DNA of 64,000 bases from Mycolicibacterium sp. MU0050 (GCF_963378085.1 NZ_OY726395.1:1302001-1366000); one strand, 5' to 3'; counted from the stretch's first letter, positions 8,650-19,813 are shown. Notes: generated by a model not told the origin, from the sequence alone. Program-made: numbers and translations.

Positions 8650-9828
8650 TCAAGGGCGGCGAAGCGGGGCATCCGACGGCGCGGAGTCCGGAACGTCCCC
8701 GCCGGCGCGTCGCGACGCCGGAGGCAGCAGCAGCGACGCGGCCCCGGTGGCGGCCGCCGTCACGAATGCGGTGAGGTGGCCGAAAGATTCGGTCAGCAGG
8801 CCGGTCAGCGGCGCTCCGAGTCCTTGCCCGGCCGCCAGGGCGAAGAACGCCAGGCCCACCCCGAAGGATGCGGACTCCCGGTAGACGCGGGTACCCCAGA
8901 TCAACAGCAACCCGGTCATGCAGATGTAGGTCGCCCCGAAGACGGTCACCGCCAGCAGGACCGCCGCAGCGTGCGGCACCGCGACGGCCAGCAGGACCGT
9001 GGCAGCGGACATGGCGGTCACGACGGCCAGCCACGCCGTGCGAAAGCCCATCCGCTGCACCAGGTCCCCACCCAGGGCGCCGACGATGCCGGCCGCTCCG
9101 AGGACGATCCACGAGGCCGTGGCCAGCCCGCCGGCATGTGATTGGCTGATCACGTCACGCCCGAAGTTCCAGATTGCGATACTGCCGACACCGCACAGCA
9201 GCGACGCGGTCAACAGCGCCACCGTTCCCGGCCGATGCCATCGGCGGAAGTCGGTGCGCCCCTGTTGGTTTCGGACCTCGCCGCGCAGCGTGACGGCGAC
9301 CCACGCGGTGACCAGCGCGGCGAGTGCGGCGTAGACCGCCCACGCCAGCCGCCATTGCTCGGTGAGCAGGTACGCGATGGGTCCGGAGGCCACCACCCCC
9401 AGGCCGGTGCCGGCGTTGACAAACGTTTGTGCGCGGTCGGCGATGTGGCCGGTCAGTCGTTGCGCGACGGCGGCCGCCAGGGGTGGGGAGGCCAGCCCGG
9501 TGCTGGTGCCGGCCATCAGGATGCCGACGGCCAACACCCACGCGGCCGGGGCGCTGGCCACCACGCTCAGACCCGTCGTCGCCACGACGCCGGCGATCAC
9601 CGCGGTCCTGCGGGGGCCGATTCGCTCGGTCAGGGCGAGGGAGGTCACGATCGCCACGCAGTAGCCGACGTAGCTGCCCGCGCCGATCACGCCGATCATG
9701 GTCGGCGTGAGGTGGAAGTGCTCGGTGAATGTCGGCACGAACAACCCGTAGGCGAAGCGGGCGAAGCCGTAGCAACACGCGATCAGCGCCGCACCGGCCG
9801 CCACGAGTGAATAGAACGTTCGTTGCAC
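8650..9828 (-). CDS. YbfB/YjiJ-type MFS transporter
   Basis: The 392-residue protein has the twelve-helix major facilitator layout. The N-terminal 'CCYGFARFAYGLFVPTF' segment is typical of the YbfB/YjiJ subfamily, and the motif-A region is present as LTERIGPRRTAVIAG near residues 65-80. The substrate is unknown; members are usually annotated as drug or metabolite exporters. The start GTG (9826-9828) lies only 17 nt from the ATG of a divergent TetR regulator. A 15-bp inverted repeat covers the start codon, which suggests that the regulator represses this gene. Confidence 0.82.
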   Translation of the reverse strand: MQRTFYSLVAAGAALIACCYGFARFAYGLFVPTFTEHFHLTPTMIGVIGAGSYVGYCVAIVTSLALTERIGPRRTAVIAGVVATTGLSVVASAPAAWVLAVGILMAGTSTGLASPPLAAAVAQRLTGHIADRAQTFVNAGTGLGVVASGPIAYLLTEQWRLAWAVYAALAALVTAWVAVTLRGEVRNQQGRTDFRRWHRPGTVALLTASLLCGVGSIAIWNFGRDVISQSHAGGLATASWIVLGAAGIVGALGGDLVQRMGFRTAWLAVVTAMSAATVLLAVAVPHAAAVLLAVTVFGATYICMTGLLLIWGTRVYRESASFGVGLAFFALAAGQGLGAPLTGLLTESFGHLTAFVTAAATGAASLLLPPASRRAGGDVPDSAPSDAPLRRP

Positions 9829-9840
9829 TCTGCTAGAGTG
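9826..9840. promoter_or_regulatory. Candidate TetR operator
   Basis: A perfect inverted repeat CACTC-TGCTA-GAGTG lies between the divergent MFS and TetR genes and overlaps the MFS start codon. Its position fits an autoregulatory operator controlling both genes. Binding is inferred, not shown. Confidence 0.5.
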
Positions 9841-9845
9841 TCAGC

Positions 9846-10418
9846 ATGCCGCGAAGTACGCAACCCGCCCGCGCGCGACTCCTGCGCGCGGCCGACGAGC
9901 TGTTCTACGCCCACGGCATCGCCGCCACCGGCGTCGATGCCGTCATCGAGAAGGCAGGTGTCGCGACCGGCTCGCTCTACAAGAACTTCGGCGGCAAGGC
10001 CGATCTGGTGGCGGCCTACCTGGCCGACCGGGACCGCCGCTTCGGTGAGCTGTGGGAGACGCACATCGAGGCCGCCCGCGACGCTCGCGCCAAGCTCCTG
10101 GCGTTGTTCGACGCGCACGCCGATTGGATGCGACAGACCGGGGCACTGCGCGGTTGCGCGCACGTCGCGGCCGCCGCCCAGCTGCCCGCCGACCACGCCG
10201 GGGTCGCGGCGGCCGTCGCGCACAAGCAGCGGCTGATCGACCGCCTCACCGAACTCGTCGAGGCCGTCGACGTGCCGGCTCCCCGGGCGCTGGCACAGGA
10301 CCTGGCGCTGCTCTACGACGGCATGCTCGCCGCGCAGGCCATCGGTATCGACCCGGATCCGCTGGCCCGCGCGCGCAGGCTGGCCGAGCAGATTGTCCAC
10401 GCCGCCGACGGCGCGTGA
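9846..10418 (+). CDS. TetR-family transcriptional regulator
   Basis: This 190-residue regulator has an N-terminal TetR helix-turn-helix at about residues 10-55 (LLRAADELFYAHGIAATGVDAV ... GVATGSLYKNFGGKADLV). The C-terminal alpha-helical domain is of the AcrR/TetR_C ligand-binding type. It is divergent from the MFS transporter gene with almost no spacer, the classic arrangement of a local repressor of an efflux pump. The ligand is probably a substrate of the transporter. Confidence 0.88.
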   Translation: MPRSTQPARARLLRAADELFYAHGIAATGVDAVIEKAGVATGSLYKNFGGKADLVAAYLADRDRRFGELWETHIEAARDARAKLLALFDAHADWMRQTGALRGCAHVAAAAQLPADHAGVAAAVAHKQRLIDRLTELVEAVDVPAPRALAQDLALLYDGMLAAQAIGIDPDPLARARRLAEQIVHAADGA

Positions 10419-10537
10419 GCGATGTCGTGTCACGATGAGGATCCAATCGAAAGCGTAAGGCGTGGATTCGGCGCGATTTTCGCGGCATGAACCCCCGGCT
10501 ACCCACGTGACTACGCGGCGAGGCAGCGAGGAGCGAG

Positions 10538-11437
10538 ATGGGCAGCGACGACATCCGGGCACCCCACAAGACGTTGGAGATCCCGGCGGGTGACGTCACG
10601 ATGGTCGCCGACGCCTACGGCGACCCGGCGGATCCGCCGGTGGTGTTGCTGCACGGCGGTGGACAGACCCGGCATTCGTGGGGATCGACCGCGGCCGATC
10701 TGGGTTCCAAGGGTTGGTACGCCGTCACCGTCGATCTGCGTGGGCACGGGGACAGCACCTGGTCCCCGGACGGCTACTACGGTCTGGACCGGTTCGCCGG
10801 GGACGTGATCAAGGTGGCCGACTACCTCGGGCGCCCGCCGGTCTACGTCGGCGCCTCGCTGGGCGGCAACTCGTCGCTGGCGGCGATCAGCGTGCGACCG
10901 GACCTGGCGCTGGGCCTGGTGCTGGTCGACGTGTCACCGTTCCTGCAGCCCGCGGGTACCAGCCGGATCCGCGATTTCATGGTCTCGCACGCCGAAACCG
11001 GTTTCGCCACACTGGAAGAGGCTGCCGACGCGGTCGCCGCCTATGTGCCGCACCGGCCGCGGCCCCGCAACCTCGAGGGCCTGAAGAAGAACCTGCGGCA
11101 CCGGGACGGTCGGTGGTACTGGCATTGGGATCCGGCGTTCCTGGCCTCGCCGCTGGACCAGCCCGTGCAGCGCGATCCACTCATCGACCCGGCGCGGCTC
11201 GGTGCCGCCGCACGCGATCTGCGGCTGCCGACGCTGCTGGTGCGCGGCGGGGAGTCCGACGTGCTCAGCATCGACGACGCCAAGCGGTTCCTGGAACTGG
11301 TGCCGCACGCCGAGTTCGCCTCGGTCGAGGGCGCGCATCACATGGTGGCCGGCGACGACAACGCCGTGTTCGAGGATGTGCTCGACGACTTCCTGGCGCG
11401 CCGGGTGCGCTCGCGGCTTAAGCTGTTCGGCGCGTAG
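10538..11437 (+). CDS. Alpha/beta hydrolase
   Basis: The 299-residue protein has the alpha/beta-hydrolase fold. The oxyanion strand motif is VVLLHGGGQTRHSW (residues 28-41), followed by VDLRGHGDS and a nucleophile elbow GASLGG with Ser107. A late acid region lies near LLVRGGESDVLS and the catalytic His in GAHHMV near residue 270. This matches mycobacterial epoxide-hydrolase/peroxidase-like annotations, but a Ser nucleophile argues for esterase, lactonase or peroxidase chemistry rather than an Asp-type epoxide hydrolase. It is preceded by a GGAGCGAG ribosome binding site. The substrate is unknown. Confidence 0.82.
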   Translation: MGSDDIRAPHKTLEIPAGDVTMVADAYGDPADPPVVLLHGGGQTRHSWGSTAADLGSKGWYAVTVDLRGHGDSTWSPDGYYGLDRFAGDVIKVADYLGRPPVYVGASLGGNSSLAAISVRPDLALGLVLVDVSPFLQPAGTSRIRDFMVSHAETGFATLEEAADAVAAYVPHRPRPRNLEGLKKNLRHRDGRWYWHWDPAFLASPLDQPVQRDPLIDPARLGAAARDLRLPTLLVRGGESDVLSIDDAKRFLELVPHAEFASVEGAHHMVAGDDNAVFEDVLDDFLARRVRSRLKLFGA

Positions 11438-12326
11438 GGCCACCCGGCCGGCGCCTTCTCAGCTGCCGGATCCGTACGGCCGGGTGATGATCTCCAGGTT
11501 GTGCCCGGACGGGTCCCGGAAGTAGACGCCGCGGCCGCCGTCGTGATGGTTGATCTCCCCGGGGTGTTGTCCGTGGGGATCGGCCCAATGTTGCAGTCCG
11601 CGTTGCCGAATACGGCCGTAGATCTCGTCGAACTCGGTTTCGGACACCAGGAACGCGTAGTGCTGCGGGACGATGTCCGCGCCCGCGGGGGCCTGTGCGT
11701 AGTCGAGGCTCGCGCGGTGGGCGATGGTCACCGCCAGGAACGGCCCGAACTCCTTGGCGGAGGGCAGGCCGAACATCTCGGTGAAGAACGTTGCCGACTC
11801 GGTGCGGTCCCGAGCGGCGACGATGGTGTGGTTGAACTCGATGGCCATACCAATCCAGTGAACCACCGTTTGGCCGGCAGCCCAATGTTGCGCCGCCGAT
11901 ATCTGGCTTTGGTGGGCGCTGCTCGCGCTCGGGGAGCCGGCGCACCGCGGCGAGACCCTCCGGCGTTCCCGGCCAGTGCTTGGACAATGCCGCTGATCCG
12001 GCATGGCGCGTTACCGAGCGCAATGCGACGGCGACGATGATCGCGTCGTCGGCATAGCCCAGGACCGGGATGAAGTCCGGGATCAGGTCGAACGGCAGCG
12101 CCAGGTAGCCGAGCAGCAGCGCGAGGCGGATGCGGACCCCCTTCGGCAGTGTCGGATCGGCCGCCAGGCGTTTCAGCAGGCGCAGGAGGTCGGGAAGCAA
12201 CCGTGCGGCGTCGCGCAGGCCGACGTCATCCGGTTTGGTCTTCCACAGGATGAGAACGAGCGCCAGCCACAGCAGCAGCAGACCTGCGACGATGCCGAGG
12301 CCTACCGACCACCAGTCAGACGGCAT
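11418..12326 (-). CDS. DUF1232 (YkvA-like) membrane protein with anomalous 3' extension
   Basis: The N-terminal 130 residues from ATG 12324-12326 form a DUF1232 protein: a transmembrane helix (residues 6-25), a helical linker, and the family hallmark ALPFDLIPDFIPVLGYADDAIIVA. Family proteins normally stop soon after this domain. Here the frame stays open through about residue 302 and overlaps the VOC gene on the same strand. The downstream residues are Arg/Pro/His-rich, as expected of a non-coding frame. Either the stop is missing because of a frameshift near 11,900-11,960, or the tail is real. The function of DUF1232 proteins is unknown. Confidence 0.55.
   Translation of the reverse strand: MPSDWWSVGLGIVAGLLLLWLALVLILWKTKPDDVGLRDAARLLPDLLRLLKRLAADPTLPKGVRIRLALLLGYLALPFDLIPDFIPVLGYADDAIIVAVALRSVTRHAGSAALSKHWPGTPEGLAAVRRLPEREQRPPKPDIGGATLGCRPNGGSLDWYGHRVQPHHRRRSGPHRVGNVLHRDVRPALRQGVRAVPGGDHRPPREPRLRTGPRGRGHRPAALRVPGVRNRVRRDLRPYSATRTATLGRSPRTTPRGDQPSRRRPRRLLPGPVRAQPGDHHPAVRIRQLRRRRPGGPTRRTA
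11459..11848 (-). CDS. VOC-family (glyoxalase/dioxygenase-like) protein
   Basis: This 129-residue protein has two beta-alpha-beta-beta-beta units of the vicinal oxygen chelate superfamily. A metal-site His is visible at residue 7 in EFNHTIV, and the C-terminal GGRGVYFRDPSGHNLEIITRP block is typical, ending with the metal-site Glu. Single-domain members include glyoxalase-, fosfomycin-resistance- and dioxygenase-like proteins; no specific activity can be named. The ATG at 11846-11848 was chosen because the domain starts immediately there. The upstream DUF1232 frame overlaps the whole gene in another frame of the same strand. Confidence 0.75.
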   Translation of the reverse strand: MAIEFNHTIVAARDRTESATFFTEMFGLPSAKEFGPFLAVTIAHRASLDYAQAPAGADIVPQHYAFLVSETEFDEIYGRIRQRGLQHWADPHGQHPGEINHHDGGRGVYFRDPSGHNLEIITRPYGSGS

Positions 12327-12349
12327 CCTAGAAACCGCCCGCAGCGGCG

Positions 12350-12838
12350 CTAATCCGCGACGAAATGGTATGGCTCCCAATAACCCATCTCGGCGATGGC
12401 AACCACTCCGATATCCCGAGTCTGAGTCGGCTGCCCTGCACAGAATTCTTTCACCGTCATGTCGAATCGGTACGTCGGGTTCTGACCCGTCAGCCCAGGA
12501 ACATCGTTGAGGCCTTGCTCGCCACGATCCTCGACCGAGGCGAGTTCATAGTCACAGCCAGGCGCCGGCATCACAGCCTCGATAGCGACCTTCTGCACGG
12601 TCAACTGCTTACCGCTGATGCGAAGCAATGGCACCTGCTCGGCATCGTGGGTGTTCAAGCCTGCCACCAGCTGTTGAGCCCACTGGTGTTGTTTGTCGGG
12701 ACCGAAGTAGCCCATCGACAGATCGCCGTCGTCGGACAGCAGAAGCAGAAACCAGGCGCCGATACCGGCCACCAGCACGAGGGACGCCACCAACCCCGCC
12801 GCGCGACGGTGCTTTCTCACCCGGTCCATGCCGGTCAT
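12350..12838 (-). CDS. Membrane-anchored hypothetical protein, 162 aa
   Basis: A basic N-terminus (KHRRAAG) is followed by one hydrophobic helix at about residues 12-34 and then an extracytoplasmic domain of about 125 residues with two Cys (in APGCDYEL and KEFCAGQ). These could form a disulfide. I do not recognise the family. It lies 24 nt upstream of the DUF1232 start on the same strand and may share its promoter. Start codons at 12838 and at the internal ATG around 12829 are both possible. Confidence 0.6.
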   Translation of the reverse strand: MTGMDRVRKHRRAAGLVASLVLVAGIGAWFLLLLSDDGDLSMGYFGPDKQHQWAQQLVAGLNTHDAEQVPLLRISGKQLTVQKVAIEAVMPAPGCDYELASVEDRGEQGLNDVPGLTGQNPTYRFDMTVKEFCAGQPTQTRDIGVVAIAEMGYWEPYHFVAD

Positions 12839-13174
12839 TCTCCTGGGTATCTCAGTCGAACGAACTCGGCTTGAGCGGGCGTCACCGGGCAGCAGTCCGC
12901 TCTCGACGGTGCTGGTGGATCTAATCGAGCCCTACTCGGAGTGGGAACCGCGGCGACGACTCCGCCGTATCGGGTGACGAAGTTGTTGCTCTCCTCTGCC
13001 TCACTGTCCAAGTGTTCGGAACACCATTACCGGTGTGGAGAGCAGCGCCCGCTCGGCCGTTCTCGGGTTGAGCCTCAAATCGCTACGCGCTGAGTTTCCC
13101 GAATGGGATATCTCATTACATAGCTGAAACCAGACCGCGAGGCTCGAAAACGTTCTTTGAACTGCACTATTTCC
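12839..13174. other. Intergenic region, 336 nt
   Basis: This stretch between the minus-strand hypothetical gene and tRNA-Arg has no convincing ORF, RNA gene or long repeat. It should carry the promoter of the hypothetical gene; tRNA-Arg terminates here on the minus strand. I see no clear hairpin terminator. Confidence 0.5.
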
Positions 13175-13250
13175 TGGTGCCCCCGGCAGGATTCGAACCT
13201 GCGGCCTTCTGCTCCGGAGGCAGACGCTCTATCCCCTGAGCTACGGGGGC
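13175..13250 (-). tRNA. tRNA-Arg (anticodon CCG)
   Basis: Read on the minus strand, the sequence folds into a full cloverleaf. The acceptor stem starts GCCCCCG, the D arm is AGCTCAGGGGATAGAGC, the anticodon loop CTCCGGA has anticodon CCG, and the T arm is CAGGTTCGAATCCTG. The discriminator is A, and CCA is encoded at complement 13175-13177. It reads the CGG codon, common in GC-rich genomes, and sits directly upstream of the divergent argS gene. Confidence 0.96.
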
Positions 13251-13379
13251 GCAGTGGCTGGAACCGAGCCAGAACCCACTGTGCCATTGGGCTTGCACAG
13301 ACTAACGCATCCTCGCGCCGGCGCCATCATCGCCAACGGATTCGGGGCCTCACCACCCGAGACCATAGGATGGACCCCC

Positions 13380-15032
13380 GTGACCCCCGCCGATCTGGCC
13401 GAGCTATTGAAGAGCACCGCTGCCGCGGTGTTGGCCGCCCACGACCTCGATTCCGCCGCGCTGCCCGCCACCGTCACCGTGGAGCGCCCGCGCAACCCGG
13501 AGCACGGCGATTACGCCACCAACCTGGCCCTGCAGCTCGCCAAGAAGGTCGGCGTCAATCCGCGCGAGTTGGCCGGCTGGCTGGCCGAGGCGCTGGGCAA
13601 CGCCGCGGGCATCGCCTCGGCCGAGATCGCCGGCCCCGGGTTCGTCAACCTGCGCATCGAGGCCTCGGCCCAGGGCTTGATCGTCAACAACGTCCTCGAG
13701 GCCGGCGCCGCCTACGGCAACGCCGAGGTCCTCGCAGGCCAGAACGTCAACCTCGAGTTCGTCTCGGCCAACCCCACCGGCCCCATCCACATCGGCGGCA
13801 CCCGCTGGGCCGCCGTCGGCGACGCGCTGGGCCGGCTGCTCTCGACGCAGGGCGCCACCGTGGTGCGGGAGTACTACTTCAACGACCACGGCGCCCAGAT
13901 CGACCGCTTCGCCCGGTCCCTGATGGCCGCCGCCAAGGGCGAGCCGACCCCCGAGGACGGCTACGCGGGCACCTACATCGCCGACATCGCCGCCCAGGTG
14001 CTGGCCAAGGCGCCCGACGTGCTCAGCCAGCCCGCCGAGCAGCAGCAGGAGACCTTCCGCGCCATCGGCGTGGACCTGATGTTCGACCACATCAAGTCCT
14101 CGTTGCACGAGTTCGGCACCGACTTCGACGTCTACACCCACGAAGATTCGATGCACACCTCCGGCCGGGTCGACGAGGCCATCGCCCAGCTGCGCAAGAC
14201 GGGCAACATCTACGACCACGACGGCGCGACCTGGCTGCGCACCACCGACTTCGGTGACGACAAGGACCGTGTCGTCATCAAGAGCGACGGCGAACCCGCC
14301 TACATCGCCGGTGACCTGGCCTACTACCTGGACAAGCGGGCCCGCGGCTTCGACCTGTGCATCTACATGCTCGGTGCGGACCACCACGGCTACATCGCCC
14401 GGCTCAAGGCCGCCGCGGCCGCCCTCGGCGACGACCCCGACACCGTCGAGGTGCTCATCGGGCAGATGGTCAACCTGGTCCGCGACGGGCAACCGGTGCG
14501 GATGAGCAAGCGGGCCGGCACCGTCATCACCCTCGACGACCTGGTGGACGCGCTCGGGGTCGACGCCGCGCGCTACTCGCTGACCCGCTCCTCGGTGGAC
14601 ACTCCCATCGACATCGACCTCGAGCTGTGGTCCTCGGCGTCCAGCGAGAACCCGGTCTACTACGTGCAGTACGCGCACGCGCGGCTCTCGGCGCTGGCCC
14701 GCAACGCCGCCGAGCTGGGTCTGGCCGCCGACACCGCGCACCTGGAACTGCTCGAGCACGAGAAGGAGGGGGTGCTCATCCGCAACCTCGGCGAGTTCCC
14801 CCGCGTGCTGAAAACCGCTGCGTCGCTTCGCGAACCGCACCGCGTGTGCCGCTACCTGGAGGACCTGGCCGGCGACTACCACCGGTTCTACGACTCGTGC
14901 CGGGTGCTGCCGCAGGGCGACGAGGAGCCGACGGATCTGCACCGGGCGCGGCTGGCGCTGTGCCAGGCCACGCGTCAGGTGATCGCCAACGGCCTGCAGA
15001 TCCTGGGCGTCTCCGCACCGGAGCGGATGTGA
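13380..15032 (+). CDS. argS: Arginyl-tRNA synthetase
   Basis: This class I aminoacyl-tRNA synthetase charges tRNA-Arg. The N-terminal Add1 domain is followed by the signature [19 protein letters not shown] (HIGH-type motif) and later VRMSKRAGT (KMSKS-type motif). The C-terminal DALR anticodon-binding domain ends in [13 protein letters not shown]. From GTG 13380 the protein is 550 aa, the length of the M. tuberculosis enzyme. The open frame continues upstream to 13254, but those residues are not conserved-looking and run into the tRNA region. It overlaps lysA by 4 nt and heads the lysine/threonine operon. Confidence 0.95.
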   Translation: MTPADLAELLKSTAAAVLAAHDLDSAALPATVTVERPRNPEHGDYATNLALQLAKKVGVNPRELAGWLAEALGNAAGIASAEIAGPGFVNLRIEASAQGLIVNNVLEAGAAYGNAEVLAGQNVNLEFVSANPTGPIHIGGTRWAAVGDALGRLLSTQGATVVREYYFNDHGAQIDRFARSLMAAAKGEPTPEDGYAGTYIADIAAQVLAKAPDVLSQPAEQQQETFRAIGVDLMFDHIKSSLHEFGTDFDVYTHEDSMHTSGRVDEAIAQLRKTGNIYDHDGATWLRTTDFGDDKDRVVIKSDGEPAYIAGDLAYYLDKRARGFDLCIYMLGADHHGYIARLKAAAAALGDDPDTVEVLIGQMVNLVRDGQPVRMSKRAGTVITLDDLVDALGVDAARYSLTRSSVDTPIDIDLELWSSASSENPVYYVQYAHARLSALARNAAELGLAADTAHLELLEHEKEGVLIRNLGEFPRVLKTAASLREPHRVCRYLEDLAGDYHRFYDSCRVLPQGDEEPTDLHRARLALCQATRQVIANGLQILGVSAPERM

Positions 15033-16447
15033 ACGCGCACCCGGCCGGGCCCCGGCACGCCGAAGAGGTGCACCACGCCGGCATGCCCGCCAAACCGCAG
15101 AGCCCGCAGGAGACCCTGCTGCTGGCGCCGCACGTGTGGCCGCGCAACCTGGTCCGCGGCGACGACGGCGAGGTGTCGATCGCCGGTGTGACGGTCACCG
15201 AGTTGGCGCGCGAGTTCGGCACCCCGTTGTTCGTCATCGACGAGGACGACTTCCGGTCCCGCTGCCGCGAGATCGCCGCCGCCTTCGGTGGCGGCTCGCA
15301 CGTGCACTACGCCTCGAAGGCCTTCCTGTGCACCGAGATTGCGCGCTGGGTGGCCGAGGAGGGACTCTCGCTGGACGTGTCGACCGGTGGCGAGTTGGCG
15401 GTGGCGCTGCACGCCCAGTTCCCGCCGGAGCGCATCGCGCTGCACGGCAACAACAAGTCGGTCCAGGAGCTGACCACCGCCGTCGAGGCCGGGGTGGGGC
15501 ACGTGGTCCTGGACTCGATGATCGAGATCGACCGCCTGGACGCCATCGCGGGTGCGGCCGGGGTGGTGCAGGACGTCTATCTGCGGGTCACCGTCGGTGT
15601 GGAGGCCCACACCCACGAGTTCATCTCCACCGCGCACGAGGACCAGAAGTTCGGCCTGTCGCTGGCCAGCGGCGCCGCGATGGCCGGGGTGCGACGGGTC
15701 TTCGAGACCCAGAACCTGCGCCTGGTCGGCCTGCACAGCCACATCGGCTCGCAGATCTTCGACGTCGCGGGCTTCGAGATCGCCGCGCGTCGGGTCCTCG
15801 GCCTGCTGCGCGACGTGGTCGCGGAGTTCGGGGTGGACAAGACCGCGCAGATCTCCACCGTGGATCTCGGTGGGGGACTGGGTATCTCGTACCTGCCGCA
15901 GGACGACCCGCCGCCGATGAAGGAACTGGCCGACAAACTTCTGGCGATCGTCGCCGACGAAGCGGCGGCGGTCGGTGTGCCCGCGCCGAAGCTGGTGGTC
16001 GAGCCCGGCCGCGCGATCGCCGGGCCCGGCACGGTGACCCTCTACGAGGTGGGAACCGTCAAGGACGTCGCGATCAGCGCCACCGCGCAACGGCGTTATG
16101 TCAGCGTCGACGGCGGCATGAGCGACAACATTCGCACCTCGCTGTATGGCGCGGAGTACGACGCACGCCTGGTGTCGCGGTTCAGCGAGGCCCCGCCCGC
16201 GCTGGCGCGGATCGTCGGAAAGCATTGCGAGAGTGGGGACATCGTCGTGCGCGACACCTGGGTCTCCGACGACATCATCCCGGGTGACCTGCTGGCGGTC
16301 GCGGCCACCGGCGCCTACTGCTATTCGATGTCGAGTCGATACAACCTGTTGGGCCGGCCCGCCGTGGTGGCCGTGCGTGACGGTGTGGCCCGCCTGGTGC
16401 TGCGCCGGGAAACGGTCGACGACCTGTTGAGTCTGGAAGTGAGGTGA
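15029..16447 (+). CDS. lysA: Diaminopimelate decarboxylase
   Basis: This PLP-dependent fold-type III enzyme converts meso-diaminopimelate to L-lysine, the last step of lysine synthesis. The PLP lysine is in [10 protein letters not shown]. Other motifs are HSHIGSQ, the glycine loop [20 protein letters not shown] and the catalytic [10 protein letters not shown]. It closely follows the M. tuberculosis protein through the C-terminal [17 protein letters not shown]. From GTG 15029 it is 472 aa, about 25 residues longer at the N-terminus than the M. tuberculosis protein; a later ATG at about 15081 is an alternative start. Both ends overlap neighbours by 4 nt, indicating translational coupling. Confidence 0.95.
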   Translation: MNAHPAGPRHAEEVHHAGMPAKPQSPQETLLLAPHVWPRNLVRGDDGEVSIAGVTVTELAREFGTPLFVIDEDDFRSRCREIAAAFGGGSHVHYASKAFLCTEIARWVAEEGLSLDVSTGGELAVALHAQFPPERIALHGNNKSVQELTTAVEAGVGHVVLDSMIEIDRLDAIAGAAGVVQDVYLRVTVGVEAHTHEFISTAHEDQKFGLSLASGAAMAGVRRVFETQNLRLVGLHSHIGSQIFDVAGFEIAARRVLGLLRDVVAEFGVDKTAQISTVDLGGGLGISYLPQDDPPPMKELADKLLAIVADEAAAVGVPAPKLVVEPGRAIAGPGTVTLYEVGTVKDVAISATAQRRYVSVDGGMSDNIRTSLYGAEYDARLVSRFSEAPPALARIVGKHCESGDIVVRDTWVSDDIIPGDLLAVAATGAYCYSMSSRYNLLGRPAVVAVRDGVARLVLRRETVDDLLSLEVR

Positions 16448-17778
16448 GCGCCGTGGCCGAGGAGAAGAAGTCCGTCGGGGTAGCGGTACTGGGGCTGGGC
16501 AACGTCGGCAGCGAGGTGGTCCGGATCATTGGCGAGGACGCCGAGGACCTGGCCGCGCGCATCGGCGCGCCCCTGGAGCTGCGTGGCATCGGGGTGCGCC
16601 GGGTGGCCGCCGACCGTGGCGTCCCGGAGGAACTGCTCACCGACGACATCGCCGCCCTGGTGGCCCGCGACGACGTCGACATCGTCGTCGAGCTCATGGG
16701 CCCGGTCGAGCCGGCGCGCGCGGCCATTCTGGCCGCGCTGGAGAACGGCAAGTCCGTTGTGACCGCCAACAAGGCGCTGCTGGCCCAATCCACCGGAAAA
16801 CTGGCCGAGGCAGCCGAAAAAGCCAGGGTAGACCTGTATTTCGAGGCCGCCGTCGCCGGCGCGATCCCGGTGATCCGCCCGCTGACCCAGTCGCTGGCCG
16901 GCGACACCGTGCTGCGCGTGGCGGGGATCGTCAACGGCACCACCAACTACATCCTGTCGGCGATGAACGACACCGGCGCCGACTACGACAGCGCACTGGC
17001 CGATGCCAGCGCGCTCGGCTACGCCGAGGCCGACCCGACCGCCGACGTCGAGGGCCACGATGCCGCGGCCAAGGCCGCCATCCTCGCCTCCATCGCGTTC
17101 CACACCCGGGTCACCGCCGACGACGTGTACTGCGAGGGCATCACGAAGGTCACCGCCGAGGATTTCGAGTCGGCCAAGGCGTTGGGCTGCACCATCAAGC
17201 TGCTGGCCATCTGCGAGCGGTTGACTACCGACAAGGGCAAGCAACGGGTTTCGGCGCGCGTCTACCCGGCGCTGGTGCCGCTGGATCATCCGCTGGCCTC
17301 GGTCGGCGGCGCCTTCAACGCCGTCGTGGTGGAGGCCGAGGCGGCCGGCCGGCTGATGTTCTACGGCCAGGGCGCTGGCGGCGCGCCGACGGCCTCGGCG
17401 GTGCTCGGCGACCTGGTGATGGCGGCGCGCAACCGGGTGCAGGGCGGCCGTGGCCCGCGCGAATCCAAGTACGCCAAGCTGCCCATCGCGCCCATCGGCA
17501 TGATCCCCACCCGCTACTACGTGAGCCTGTACGTCAGCGATAAGCCCGGCGTGTTGTCCTCGGTGGCAGCCGAATTCGCCAAGCGCGAGGTCAGCATCGC
17601 CGAGGTGCGCCAGGAGGGCGTCGTCAACGAGGGCGGCGAACGGGTCGGCGCCCGCATCGCGGTGCTGACCCACAGCGCCACCGACGAGGCGCTCAGCGAG
17701 ACCATCACCGCCCTGGAAGGACACGAGGCGGTATCGAGCGTGGCCAGCGTGCTGCGAATGGAAGGAGCCGGCGAATGA
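16444..17778 (+). CDS. hom: Homoserine dehydrogenase
   Basis: This enzyme reduces aspartate semialdehyde to homoserine, the branch point for threonine and methionine. The N-terminal Rossmann motif is [13 protein letters not shown] (residues 13-25). The catalytic region contains [11 protein letters not shown] and the Glu/Asp/Lys-containing [21 protein letters not shown]-terminal ACT domain at about residues 360-440 ([19 protein letters not shown]) suggests threonine feedback control. It has 444 aa, the usual Gram-positive length. The GTG start overlaps lysA by 4 nt, and the stop overlaps the thrC ATG by 4 nt. Confidence 0.95.
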   Translation: MSAVAEEKKSVGVAVLGLGNVGSEVVRIIGEDAEDLAARIGAPLELRGIGVRRVAADRGVPEELLTDDIAALVARDDVDIVVELMGPVEPARAAILAALENGKSVVTANKALLAQSTGKLAEAAEKARVDLYFEAAVAGAIPVIRPLTQSLAGDTVLRVAGIVNGTTNYILSAMNDTGADYDSALADASALGYAEADPTADVEGHDAAAKAAILASIAFHTRVTADDVYCEGITKVTAEDFESAKALGCTIKLLAICERLTTDKGKQRVSARVYPALVPLDHPLASVGGAFNAVVVEAEAAGRLMFYGQGAGGAPTASAVLGDLVMAARNRVQGGRGPRESKYAKLPIAPIGMIPTRYYVSLYVSDKPGVLSSVAAEFAKREVSIAEVRQEGVVNEGGERVGARIAVLTHSATDEALSETITALEGHEAVSSVASVLRMEGAGE

Positions 17779-18857
17779 GCGCCCCCAACACCCCGGTGCA
17801 TCGGGCCTGGCCCGGCCTGATCGAGGCCTACCGGCACCGGCTGCCGGTCGCGGCGGACTGGACCGCGGTGACGCTGCTCGAGGGTGGCACGCCGCTCATC
17901 CACGCCAAGCGTCTCAGCGAATACACCGGCTGCACAGTGCATTTGAAGGTCGAGGGACTGAACCCGACGGGGTCGTTCAAGGACCGCGGCATGACCATGG
18001 CGGTCACCGACGCGGTGGCCCGCGGTCAGCAGGCCGTGCTGTGCGCCTCGACGGGCAACACCTCGGCCTCGGCCGCGGCGTATGCCGCCCGGGGCGAGAT
18101 CACCTGCGCGGTGCTGATCCCGCAGGGCAAGATCGCGATGGGCAAGCTCGCGCAGGCGGTCATGCACGGCGCCAAGGTCATCCAGATCGACGGCAACTTC
18201 GACGACTGCCTGGAACTGGCGCGCAAGCTCACCGCCGACTACCCGACGATCTCTCTGGTCAACAGCGTCAACCCGGTCCGGATCGAGGGCCAGAAGACCG
18301 CCGCGTTCGAGATCGTCGACGTCCTGGGGCACGCCCCCGACGTGCATTCGTTGCCCGTCGGCAACGCCGGCAACATCACCGCCTACTGGCGGGGTTACCG
18401 CGAATACCACCGCGACGGCCTGGTGGACAAGCTGCCGCGGATGCTCGGCACCCAGGCCGCCGGCGCCGCGCCGTTGGTGCACGGCGAGCCCGTGAAGGAG
18501 CCGGAAACCATTGCCACCGCGATTCGGATCGGTTCGCCGGCCTCGTGGTCCTCGGCGATCGAGGCGCAGCAGGAGTCCGACGGCCGCTTCCTGGCGGCCA
18601 CCGACGAGGAGATCCTGGCCGCATACCACCTGGTGGCGCGTACCGAAGGGGTGTTCGTCGAGCCGGCCTCGGCGGCCAGCATCGCCGGCCTGCTGAAGTC
18701 GGTCGAGGACGGCTGGGTCGCCCGGGGCTCCACCGTGGTGTGCACCGTCACGGGTAACGGGCTCAAGGACCCGGACACCGCGCTCAAGGGCATGCCGCCG
18801 GTGGAGGCCGTGCCGGTCGACCCGTCGGCGGTGGTGGCGAAACTCGGCCTGGTTTAG
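17775..18857 (+). CDS. thrC: Threonine synthase
   Basis: This PLP enzyme forms L-threonine from O-phosphohomoserine. The PLP-lysine motif is [15 protein letters not shown] at about residues 58-72, followed by [18 protein letters not shown] and the phosphate-binding [15 protein letters not shown]. At 360 aa it is the short bacterial type found in actinobacteria. It is translationally coupled to hom through an ATGA overlap and followed by thrB after 12 nt, completing a hom-thrC-thrB set. Confidence 0.95.
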   Translation: MSAPNTPVHRAWPGLIEAYRHRLPVAADWTAVTLLEGGTPLIHAKRLSEYTGCTVHLKVEGLNPTGSFKDRGMTMAVTDAVARGQQAVLCASTGNTSASAAAYAARGEITCAVLIPQGKIAMGKLAQAVMHGAKVIQIDGNFDDCLELARKLTADYPTISLVNSVNPVRIEGQKTAAFEIVDVLGHAPDVHSLPVGNAGNITAYWRGYREYHRDGLVDKLPRMLGTQAAGAAPLVHGEPVKEPETIATAIRIGSPASWSSAIEAQQESDGRFLAATDEEILAAYHLVARTEGVFVEPASAASIAGLLKSVEDGWVARGSTVVCTVTGNGLKDPDTALKGMPPVEAVPVDPSAVVAKLGLV

Positions 18858-19811
<954 letters not shown>

Positions 19812-19813
19812 AC

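Noticed and set aside
13175..13250. tRNA-Arg as an integration site for a mobile element
   Set aside because: No integrase, duplicated tRNA 3' end or atypical gene block was seen on either side.
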